DNA of 14,929 nucleotides from Cyanobacteria bacterium HKST-UBA02. GTDB taxonomy: Bacteria > Cyanobacteriota > Vampirovibrionia > Obscuribacterales > Obscuribacteraceae. The notes below the pieces were generated by a model. The model was not told the origin of the DNA and did not search any database. It was given only the letters and a program-made list of their open reading frames with translations. Positions 7,097-13,295 of the stretch are shown one piece after another (the first letter of the stretch is position 1; the number at the start of each line of letters is the position of its first letter). The translations under genes were made by a program, and so were the position numbers. Location: NCBI GenBank assembly GCA_020431945.1, contig JAGQHH010000178.1:1-14929 (forward strand). The letters run 5' to 3'.

Positions 7097-7814
7097 AGGG
7101 CAGGCTCGCGATATAGCCGAGGGCCAGGGCTGCTGCCGTGATGCTGTGGTTGTCGCAGAGCTTGATGCCGAGCTCCCGGCGAAGCTCAGTCACATCCCAG
7201 AGCCTGACGTTGATGCCCTGCTCGGTTCCTTTGATTCCGGCTGCCAGAGTCTTTTCGTCGATCTTGAGCTGGACCAGGAAATAGGAGGGTGCCACGGCGC
7301 TGGTGCCGGAGTTCTCGGCGATATTTCCCAGATGGGTGACCGAGGTTACGTCGGCGCTTGCCATGACCTCTTCGCCGAGCTCGCGGTTCAAGGTGCCCAG
7401 GGGCAGGTCGCCGATCTTGAGGGTGCCGAGCTCGCCGTTGATGTGGGCGTCATCGAGCTTTTCTCCGAAGCCGCGTGGGATCTCGTAGGTCCAGCGACCG
7501 AGCGGCAGCCGCCACTGCTTGAGGATGGCGAACTTGCCATTAATCAGGACGACGATGACGGCACCGTCGGAGACCAGACCGTTGGCGTTGAAACGCACGG
7601 TAAAGGCGCCATCCTGACCGTTGGGGAATTTCACCGCGAACTTCACATCGGTGAAGAAGCGGGCCGAGTGGTCGAAGATGTCGATGATGGAGATGACCTC
7701 GATCTCGCCTTTGTCGGCGTCGCCGAGCTTCGAGATACCTTTGAGATTGCGTGCTCGAAGCGTGGAGTTGATCTCGGAGAGTCTTGCCTGTCGCTGTGTG
7801 TTTTTCGTGCTCAT
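7092..7814 (-). CDS. NUDIX hydrolase, ADP-ribose pyrophosphatase-like, divergent Nudix box
   Basis: 240 aa, ATG at 7814 with AGAGG (7822-7826) 7 nt upstream. The core resembles ADP-ribose/nucleoside-diphosphate-sugar pyrophosphatases: a strand AVIVVLINGKFAILKQWR (85-102), YEIPRGFGE (110-118) in place of the usual WELPAGxxE, and the catalytic helix RELGEEVMA (144-152) giving the metal-binding glutamates E145, E148 and E149. Two features are odd. The stretch between the glycine of the box and the REL helix is about 27 residues instead of about 14, with an insertion around 119-138. The glycine that normally follows REUxEE is replaced (V150-M151). The N-terminal 80 residues form a separate beta-rich extension, as in dimeric ADPRases. 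Activity is likely but the substrate is uncertain. It is a single gene bounded by hairpins and diverges from the gene pair at 8428. Confidence 0.8.
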   Translation of the reverse strand: MSTKNTQRQARLSEINSTLRARNLKGISKLGDADKGEIEVISIIDIFDHSARFFTDVKFAVKFPNGQDGAFTVRFNANGLVSDGAVIVVLINGKFAILKQWRLPLGRWTYEIPRGFGEKLDDAHINGELGTLKIGDLPLGTLNRELGEEVMASADVTSVTHLGNIAENSGTSAVAPSYFLVQLKIDEKTLAAGIKGTEQGINVRLWDVTELRRELGIKLCDNHSITAAALALGYIASLPC

Positions 7815-8427
7815 TTGCTTGCCTCTGCAAGTTGGAGTTCAAGGCGAGCTTTGCCTCTGCGCTGCTCGCCCCTGTCAGTGTTCGCCCGGGAACTTGAACA
7901 GACGGGCTCGAATCATTCCGATACATCCAGCAAGATTGCCGGAGGTTACTTTGCCGAGAGTGGAAAGGAGGGAATTTGCCGGAGTGCTGGAACGATTCGA
8001 GAGAAAGGGAAATCTATCCAGACCCTAGAGGAAAAAATCGTATTTCTGCAAGCAATGTCAAGAAATCGCTCTGACGGAGCTATCGCAAGATCAATACATG
8101 TACTGGCGCTAAGCATGATCTTCTCATTTGCCACCATATAGAGTGTGGAAAACACGCGTTTTGATATTTGCGCAAAAGCAAAGCCTGTCGGTCAATCGCC
8201 GCAGATGCGCCCTGAGAGAGATTCCCGGGATCGCCTCGTGATTCCTCACTAGATGTGTTTGTTTGCATAGTGATCCAGAAAACATTAGTCTGGAGTTATC
8301 TTTTCCTTTCCCTGAGTCGTTTCCTGAACTTCCAGAACACCTGATCTACTGCCAGTGTAAAGACCTGTTTCCGTCGCCTTCGCGCGGCGGTTTTCACCTA
8401 TTTCGTTGCCTTTCAAGGAGACTTTCA
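7815..8427. other. 613-nt divergent spacer, no accepted gene
   Basis: Lies between the NUDIX gene (minus) and the 108-aa gene (plus). It contains the 9-mer TTGCCGGAG twice (7936-7944 and 7976-7984) with a degenerate copy TTGCCGAGAG at 7951, and an attenuator-like hairpin near 8371-8394. A 32-codon frame from a TTG at 7976 after AAGGAGG (7965-7971) to a TGA at 8074 has a ribosome site but too short a spacing and no recognisable content. Upstream codons of the frame that begins at 8263 lack a ribosome site. Confidence 0.6.
8371..8394 (+). terminator. Attenuator-like hairpin with T run in leader of the 108-aa gene
   Basis: CCGTCGC (8371-8377) pairs with GCGGCGG (8384-8390), seven pairs including one G-U, around CTTCGC, and is followed at once by TTTTC. 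That is the form of an intrinsic terminator. It ends 33 nt before the ATG at 8428, leaving room for the AAGGAG ribosome site at 8415-8420. No alternative anti-terminator or leader peptide was identified. Confidence 0.4.
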
Positions 8428-8754
8428 ATGGCTGGCCAGAAATTTCGCCATCCAGCCCTTGCTGCCACGGGCTTGTTCGCATGGTTCGAAGGTCCTTTCG
8501 GGGGAGTGCCCGTGCAACTCGTCGGGAACCTCACCACCGGCGAGTATGTTTATTTCGGTGCCCGTTTCGATCGCGCCCGGTTCGAGGTTTATGCGAGCCG
8601 CAGTGCCTGGGACCGCGACGAGAAGCCGCTGGCTTCTTTCGAGCAGAAGTTCGAGATCCAGAATGACATCGGCGTCGGCCTGATGGAAGCCGATCAGTGT
8701 GTCGAGCTCGTTCTGTCCTGGCTGTCGCAGTACCGGAGCTCGGAGGCCGCCTGA
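8428..8754 (+). CDS. Hypothetical protein, 108 aa
   Basis: The frame is open from 8263, but the ATG at 8428 follows AAGGAG (8415-8420) with 7-nt spacing, so the product is 108 aa (begins MAGQKFRHP). Family not recognised. It reads as a compact soluble protein, mostly beta in the middle (LVGNLTTGEYVYFGARFD, then RFEVYASRSAWD) with a C-terminal helix ending in LVLSWLSQYR. No signal peptide or catalytic motif is apparent. It is followed after 49 nt by the isochorismatase-family gene, which has its own AAAGGAG, and there is no terminator between them, so the two are probably co-transcribed. Confidence 0.7.
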   Translation: MAGQKFRHPALAATGLFAWFEGPFGGVPVQLVGNLTTGEYVYFGARFDRARFEVYASRSAWDRDEKPLASFEQKFEIQNDIGVGLMEADQCVELVLSWLSQYRSSEAA

Positions 8755-8803
8755 TTTGTTGTTTCGCCAGACCCGTTTTACTTGTTCAAGAAAGGAGCCT
8801 TCC

Positions 8804-9328
8804 ATGTCGGAAGTCTTTGCTGCTCTCGTCCCTGAGGCTGCCGGGGACGCTACCGTAGTGGTGGTCGACATGCAGCCGGCATTTCCCTCGAGCCAGAAGT
8901 TCGAGACCCTGTTCGGCGTGATTCGGCTTCTGGAGCACGCCCGGGTCATGGGCTGGGGTATCGTGATTCTGGAGTTCGCCGGACGAGGCAGGACCGATGA
9001 GCGGATCATGGATGCCGTCTGGTCCTACGAACGCCTGCGCGTGGTGAAGAAGCCCATGTGGGACGGCTCAACCGAAGTGCTCGGAGCCTGTGCCGAAGCC
9101 GGCTTCTCTCGCGAGCGCTTCGTGGCTTGCGGAGTCAACACTCACGAGTGCGTTCTCGATACGGTAAGCGGTCTGAGCGCGGCTCTGCCCGAATGCCATA
9201 TCGATGTAGTGCAAGATGCCTGCAACTGCGAGACCGGCTTCGGCTGGTTGTCTTTCCCGAAGCTGCCCAATCTCGCTTTCGTGCCCTGTGCCCTGGAGCT
9301 TGCTTCGCCGGCCGTCCTGGCGGCATGA
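8804..9328 (+). CDS. Isochorismatase-family cysteine hydrolase
   Basis: 174 aa from the ATG at 8804, with AAAGGAG at 8791-8797, 6 nt upstream; the frame extends 35 codons further up into the previous gene but without a start signal. The cysteine-hydrolase triad is present: D22 in VVVVDMQPAF, K82 or K83 in RVVKKPMWDGS, and nucleophile C116 in GVNTHECVLDT. The family includes nicotinamidases, ureidoacrylate hydrolases and isochorismatases, and the substrate cannot be told from sequence alone. The typical metal-binding D-x-H of nicotinamidases after the first lysine region is not visible, which argues against nicotinamidase. It is short for the family because the loops between strands are reduced. 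Cytosolic. It is the second gene of a pair, followed by a strong terminator. Confidence 0.85.
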   Translation: MSEVFAALVPEAAGDATVVVVDMQPAFPSSQKFETLFGVIRLLEHARVMGWGIVILEFAGRGRTDERIMDAVWSYERLRVVKKPMWDGSTEVLGACAEAGFSRERFVACGVNTHECVLDTVSGLSAALPECHIDVVQDACNCETGFGWLSFPKLPNLAFVPCALELASPAVLAA

Positions 9329-9344
9329 GAACCGTGCTGCCATC

Positions 9345-9372
9345 GCCCGTCCCTCGAGATCGAGGGACGGGC
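9345..9372 (+). terminator. Intrinsic terminator after isochorismatase-family gene
   Basis: A perfect 12-bp stem, GCCCGTCCCTCG (9345-9356) and CGAGGGACGGGC (9361-9372), with loop AGAT, starts 16 nt after the stop codon. It is followed by a T-rich tail (GTTCCTTTGTTTT). GAACCG and CGGTTC flanking it could add an outer stem. Confidence 0.75.
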
Positions 9373-9460
9373 CGGCGGTTCGTGTTCCTTTGTTTTCAAG
9401 ATTCATTTACTAAAAAAACTAGTACTAACTCGAGTTTTATTCTTGCCTGAATTTCGCAAT

Positions 9461-9703
9461 CTATTTCGATTCGCTCGAGTCCACTGCTTCGGCAATGTTA
9501 TTGAAAAGCGCGAATAGATCGACTTCTTCCCCACGCTCTATTCTCTTCGAGATCATAGTGAGAGGAAATAACCAGTTCCGCCATCTTTTGTCAGGGCCGG
9601 GTCACGACCCCTTTTGTCCTCCACCATTACCCAGTTCATTGAGCCACAACAAAATCCCGGCTAGCGCTAGTCCAAGTGCAAACCGAAGGCGTTTAGATCT
9701 CAT
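9461..9703 (-). pseudogene. Small membrane-anchored protein gene interrupted by in-frame TGA
   Basis: ATG at 9703 follows an excellent ribosome site (AAGGAAAGG, 9707-9715). The first 33 codons give a basic start (MRSKRLR), one hydrophobic segment (FALGLALAGILLWL) and a polar stretch ending GGGQKGS. A TGA (9602-9604) follows. The same frame then stays open for 46 more codons with protein-like content (KRWRNWLFPL, VDLFALFNNIAEAV, DSSESK) to a TAG at 9461-9463, for a total of 80 residues if the TGA is read. Other genes here end in TGA (isochorismatase, YceI, WD40), so the code is not reassigned. A CGA-to-TGA change is the simplest cause. The leaky TGA-C context would allow some read-through, and no selenocysteine hairpin is obvious after the TGA. 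The 33-aa product could also be functional alone. Family not recognised. Confidence 0.55.
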
Positions 9704-9805
9704 GATCCTTTCCTTGATACTGCATAGTTCGAATCAAGATTTTCGCACAGATGATTTTTACAAGAAAGCGCTCAGGGTATAGGTCTGATACTGGAAGACA
9801 TCGAG

Positions 9806-10000
9806 GTGGTGGGTGGATTTTCTGCGCAAGATTGCAGAGTTGGTCGTCTCGAAATTGACGCACGTTCAAATGATCAGGCTCCTGGGATTGGTTCTTCGAT
9901 TTTCGAAAACTGGACCGAGACGAATCTGCAGTCGATCGATCCGCATTTGATGTGGGAATTCGGTGGCTCAAGGGACGACAAGGAGATTATTGCTGCGTGA
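9806..10000 (+). CDS. Hypothetical small protein, 64 aa, coupled to next gene
   Basis: GTG start at 9806 with GGAAGA (9793-9798) 7 nt upstream; the frame is open back to a TGA at 9752-9754 but offers no ATG, so a CTG at 9785 or an N-terminally truncated older gene is also possible. The 64-aa product is acidic and soluble (RVGRLEIDARS, then SIFENWTETN), with no signal peptide or membrane segment, and is not recognised. Its TGA (9998-10000) overlaps the GTG of the next gene in GTGA, which suggests translational coupling and is the main support that it is real. Confidence 0.45.
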   Translation: MVGGFSAQDCRVGRLEIDARSNDQAPGIGSSIFENWTETNLQSIDPHLMWEFGGSRDDKEIIAA

Positions 10001-10941
10001 CTGCTGAGGAACGTGCGGAGCTCGAGCCTATTGTTGAAACCATCGTTTCCGGGGCGCCTAAGATCTCGAGGCTTTCTCTGGTAGCGGGGCGTCAGGCCTT
10101 ATCGCCGGAAAATGTGGAGATGGGCTTTCGCGCCAGAACAGGTGCCCTTGATTCCGGTGAGAAGAACATTCCTCGTTATCTTACGAAAGTGCATGCAAAC
10201 GACTCCAATACCATCGATGTTGATTTCTATTCTCCAGACTTCAAGAGTGAGGACTCTGACCAGGATCTGGGTGACTGTCTCCTGATCTGCGATCTGGTCC
10301 TCGGTGAGGAGGACCTGGACAAATGGCTTGGAGTGATGAGGTCCTATCCTCTTTCGCAGAGCGATAGGCAGGCGTTACTGAGTACGGAGGTTGAGTCGGA
10401 CCGGTTCTTCAAGGAATTTGCTGCTGCCAGGGCAAAAGTAATCTCCGGTTTGCCAGAAGAGACTGCCTACCACTTGAGGGACGATGGCTTTCTGGTCACG
10501 TCGGACGAGGGGAGCGCTCGAATGCCCGGACGGATAACCATGAATGTCTCCAATAAAGGGCTAGGGCGAGCAATGTTCGGCAATTTGTCCTTCTATTCCC
10601 AGAGGTATTCCAAGCATGACGAGAAGTTCTGCTACCTTGTAGGGAAAGGGCTTGGAGCAGGCGCGGAGCCTAAAAATCGAGAGAGCTTCGAAAGGGACAT
10701 TAATTCACTTCTCCGGAATGAAAAGCTCGGCCTTCTCGTAGGGGCTGGGTTCGGTGCTGGCGGTGATCTCTATCTCGATTTATGCTTGGCGGATGTAGAC
10801 AGGGCGATTCCCGTGCTGCGTAAGTTCGCTTCGGAGCACAAGCTTCCGCGCGAGTCGTATCTCTGCTTCTACGACGCTGACTGGTGTCACGAGTGGGTGG
10901 GCATGTATCCAGACACGCCTGTGCCGAAGGAATTCCGGTGA
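9997..10941 (+). CDS. Hypothetical protein, 314 aa
   Basis: GTG start at 9997 inside GTGA, with AAGGAG at 9980-9985; an ATG 15 codons upstream (9952) has no ribosome site. The 314-aa product is soluble and charged, with no signal peptide. An acidic stretch lies at about 81-92, and a helical charged middle at about 103-155. Two glycine segments resemble each other: YLVGKGLGAGAEP (213-225) and LLVGAGFGAGGDLYLDL (246-262). The C-terminus is aromatic and Cys-rich (YLCFYDADWCHEW, 288-300). Paired hydrophobic strands around the glycine motifs could form a repeated alpha/beta unit. I do not recognise the family. Its GC is slightly lower than the surrounding genes. It is co-transcribed with the small upstream gene if the overlap is real. 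Confidence 0.75.
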   Translation: MTAEERAELEPIVETIVSGAPKISRLSLVAGRQALSPENVEMGFRARTGALDSGEKNIPRYLTKVHANDSNTIDVDFYSPDFKSEDSDQDLGDCLLICDLVLGEEDLDKWLGVMRSYPLSQSDRQALLSTEVESDRFFKEFAAARAKVISGLPEETAYHLRDDGFLVTSDEGSARMPGRITMNVSNKGLGRAMFGNLSFYSQRYSKHDEKFCYLVGKGLGAGAEPKNRESFERDINSLLRNEKLGLLVGAGFGAGGDLYLDLCLADVDRAIPVLRKFASEHKLPRESYLCFYDADWCHEWVGMYPDTPVPKEFR

Positions 10942-11117
10942 AGGTCTGGAGTTACCTCATTTGTTTCTTTACAACCGAAACACTTGGATGTAGTTACGTT
11001 AACCGCGCCGGGGCGACTGCGGGGGTGTCCGGCAGGAAAGCCTTGTGGTAATTCGCTCTTCTTGAAAACAAAGGCGCGTTACCATTGAGAGTCGGAACCG
11101 TTCGAGTTGGTCTTTTG

Positions 11118-12551
11118 ATGAATCGCAGTGTCTCAAAATCAGTTCTACTAAGTAGCGCGACCCTGGCAGTAATTCTGTGCGCCCCTGCAGCCCAGGCCAA
11201 TGATCTTGCCGAATGGAAGAAGTGCATGGATCAGGCTGAGTCAGACATCAAGCTGTCCAGACCTCGCAAAGGTTTACCACTTCTGGAGAAAGCGCTGGTT
11301 TCCCTCGATCCTGTTGCTCATGCCCGGGACAAGCACCCTGCAGAGTTCGAGAAAACTCTCAAAATGCTGGCTGATGGATATCGCGATATCGCGGATTATC
11401 GTCGCGAATACCGGACTCTGACTCTTCTGAGAGGGCTTTATCGATTTCAGCAGCGCTTCGACACCCTGGCTTATGCCGACTGTCTCTGGCAACTGGGCTC
11501 CTGCTGCGATCATCTCGGACGTTATGAAGAAGGGCTAGCCTGCCTGGAGGCGGCCGCTTCGATTTATTCCGTCAGCGGTGCCACCAGTCAGCAGCAGGAG
11601 CATCGCATAGCCCGGGGTCTCGGGCATCTCTATCTGGCTGCCGGAAAGCTTCTGGAGGCGAAAAAATCCCTGGCTGATTCGAGCCAGCTCGCTGAAAAGC
11701 TCTGGACTGAAAGCGCTGCGGATCTCAGCAGGGCATTCATGCTCCAGGCCGAAGTGATGTTGAAGAGCAAGGCGCCGGAGCAGGCTTGCGATTTCTATCG
11801 CAAGAGCATCGAAGTCCTCAAGTCTTCGCATCGCCGCGGTCATATCCTCATCGGGCAGGCCCTCTCGGGTTATATCGACTTGCTCGAGACGGAGCTTCGC
11901 AGCAGGGACGCCTACAGCGATCGCGAGAAGATGGAGAATGTCCTGGTCAGCCTGGCGGACGCCTGTATGCTCAACGGCAATCATTACCGGGCGAGGACGG
12001 CCCTTGCCGAGTTGCGCAAACATCTCGAGGCGGATGGCAAAAGCAAGTTCATGCGCTATGGAAAGTGTATCTACAGTCAGGCCCAGTGCTCGCTTCTCAT
12101 GGACGATTCGAAAGGCGGACTGGGCTTCGCCAGGGAGGCGGAGGCTTTCTACCAGGATGTGGTTGGCGATCATGAGCGGGCTGCTTTTGCCGAACTGCTG
12201 GCAGCAAGAATGGCGGCTCGTCTGAAAGACAGCGATCAGTACCGGGCCGAGATGGAGAAAGCCGAGAAGACGATTGTCTCGATCCACGGCAAAGAATCCC
12301 GGGAGTACGGGTACTGTCTGGCTGTGAGAGGGCTTTCCCTGATGCGGCTCGGTCGCACCGATGAAGCTAAGGCGCTTCTACCTGCCATCGTCGATGTTTA
12401 TGAGCTCGACGAAGATCCTGTCTGTGCCGGGGCTCTGGCGAAGAGAGATGGCGAGCCCATTCTCGATGCGGTTTCGCGCATCGAAGATGACAGACAGCAC
12501 GAGAAAATCTGGGACGAGTGGCAGGAGCTCGACACTCGTTGTCTTTTCTAG
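11118..12551 (+). CDS. Secreted tetratricopeptide-repeat protein
   Basis: 477 aa from the ATG at 11118; a TTG at 11085 would add 11 residues, and neither has a clear ribosome site. The N-terminus is a Sec signal peptide (SVLLSSATLAVILCAPAAQA, cleavage likely after A27); C21 lacks a proper lipobox, so it is not called a lipoprotein. The rest is helical, with about eight TPR-like units: around residues 79-112, 116-150, 162-196, 204-237, 274-304, 312-347, 354-388 and 397-430. Units such as LWQLGSCCDHLGRYEEGLAC and LAVRGLSLMRLGRTDEAKAL fit the TPR consensus. The repeats are unusually rich in cysteine (C121, C129, C130, C142, C224, C283), which suggests disulfides or metal contacts in the periplasm. 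It is probably a protein-interaction scaffold. It converges on the YceI gene with 13 nt between. Confidence 0.85.
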   Translation: MNRSVSKSVLLSSATLAVILCAPAAQANDLAEWKKCMDQAESDIKLSRPRKGLPLLEKALVSLDPVAHARDKHPAEFEKTLKMLADGYRDIADYRREYRTLTLLRGLYRFQQRFDTLAYADCLWQLGSCCDHLGRYEEGLACLEAAASIYSVSGATSQQQEHRIARGLGHLYLAAGKLLEAKKSLADSSQLAEKLWTESAADLSRAFMLQAEVMLKSKAPEQACDFYRKSIEVLKSSHRRGHILIGQALSGYIDLLETELRSRDAYSDREKMENVLVSLADACMLNGNHYRARTALAELRKHLEADGKSKFMRYGKCIYSQAQCSLLMDDSKGGLGFAREAEAFYQDVVGDHERAAFAELLAARMAARLKDSDQYRAEMEKAEKTIVSIHGKESREYGYCLAVRGLSLMRLGRTDEAKALLPAIVDVYELDEDPVCAGALAKRDGEPILDAVSRIEDDRQHEKIWDEWQELDTRCLF

Positions 12552-12564
12552 TCTCGCTCGCGGG

Positions 12565-13179
12565 TCAGGATTGCTTGATCAGCTCGATGTCGAGGGTGAT
12601 CTTCACATCGTCGCCCACGACAGCACCGCCGTTGTCCAGGACGCCACCATAGGTGATGCCGAAGTCTTTGCGGTTGATGGTCGTGGTGGCTGATGCGCCC
12701 ACCCTGGTTTTTCCTTGCGGATCTTTGACTTCGGCTGTCGGACCTTCGACGATCAGGATGACGGGCTTGGTGACGCCGTGAATGGTCAGATCGCCCGAGA
12801 GCTTGAACTGGTCTTTACCGGCTTTTTCTGATTTCTTCGAGACGAACTTCATCTCGGGAAACTTCTTCACATCGAAGAACTCGGGACCTCTCAGGTGCTC
12901 GTCCCGGCGGCCGTCACCGGTGTCGATGGAGGAGGTATCGATGGTAGCATTGACTTTGATCGTCTTGATGCTTTTGCCGTCGTATTCGGCTTCGCCTGTG
13001 AGTTTGGGGAATTTGCCCCGGACATTGCTGACCATCATATGCTTGATAGCGAATCCGGCGCTGGAATGAGCGGTGTCCAGCTTCCATTTCTGGGCTTCGG
13101 CCAGGGCGGGCGTGGAGATTATCGCCTGGGAAACTATTGCAGCTATTGCTATAGAAAGAGCGCTTGTTCTGAGAGCCAT
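12565..13179 (-). CDS. YceI-family periplasmic polyisoprenoid-binding-like protein
   Basis: 204 aa from the ATG at 13179, which follows a perfect AGGAGG (13186-13191, 6-nt spacing); the frame extends 22 codons further up without a start signal. A signal peptide ends at ALA-EAQ (after A27). The mature part is a complete YceI domain, a lipocalin-like barrel that binds isoprenoid or other amphiphilic ligands: WKLDTAHSSAGFAIKHMMVS (32-51), VRGKF, RRDEHLRGPEFFDVKKFPEM (91-110), LTIHGVTKPV (131-140) and INRKDFG (168-174). Family members are induced by high pH or organic acid stress in E. coli; the role here is not shown. It is a single gene, with 116 nt before it on the minus strand containing no clear promoter. 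Confidence 0.93.
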   Translation of the reverse strand: MALRTSALSIAIAAIVSQAIISTPALAEAQKWKLDTAHSSAGFAIKHMMVSNVRGKFPKLTGEAEYDGKSIKTIKVNATIDTSSIDTGDGRRDEHLRGPEFFDVKKFPEMKFVSKKSEKAGKDQFKLSGDLTIHGVTKPVILIVEGPTAEVKDPQGKTRVGASATTTINRKDFGITYGGVLDNGGAVVGDDVKITLDIELIKQS

Positions 13180-13295
13180 TTGAAACCTCCTGTAGGGGCT
13201 GTCCTGAGGCTGCCTGAAGCCGGCAGACTGCAGATTTAACCACAATTCCAGTCGGTTGACGCTGGTGAACGTAAATAAGTGCCCACCTTTTATCT

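Noticed and set aside
7976..8074. 32-codon frame from TTG after AAGGAGG in the NUDIX spacer
   Set aside because: Spacing to TTG is only 4 nt, the peptide has no recognisable feature, and a chance purine run is as likely.
7146..8141. 331-codon plus-strand open frame opposite the NUDIX gene
   Set aside because: Covers the NUDIX gene in antisense, then runs into the spacer with Ser/Arg-rich composition; no start signal.
7946..8155. 69-codon minus-strand frame in the same spacer
   Set aside because: GTG start without a ribosome site and no domain content.
9602..9604. Selenocysteine at the in-frame TGA of the small gene
   Set aside because: No stable hairpin at the bacterial SECIS distance after the TGA and no redox motif next to it.
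9702..9782. 26-codon plus-strand frame starting with ATG at 9702
   Set aside because: No ribosome site and overlaps the minus-strand gene start; kept only as a possible frameshift partner.
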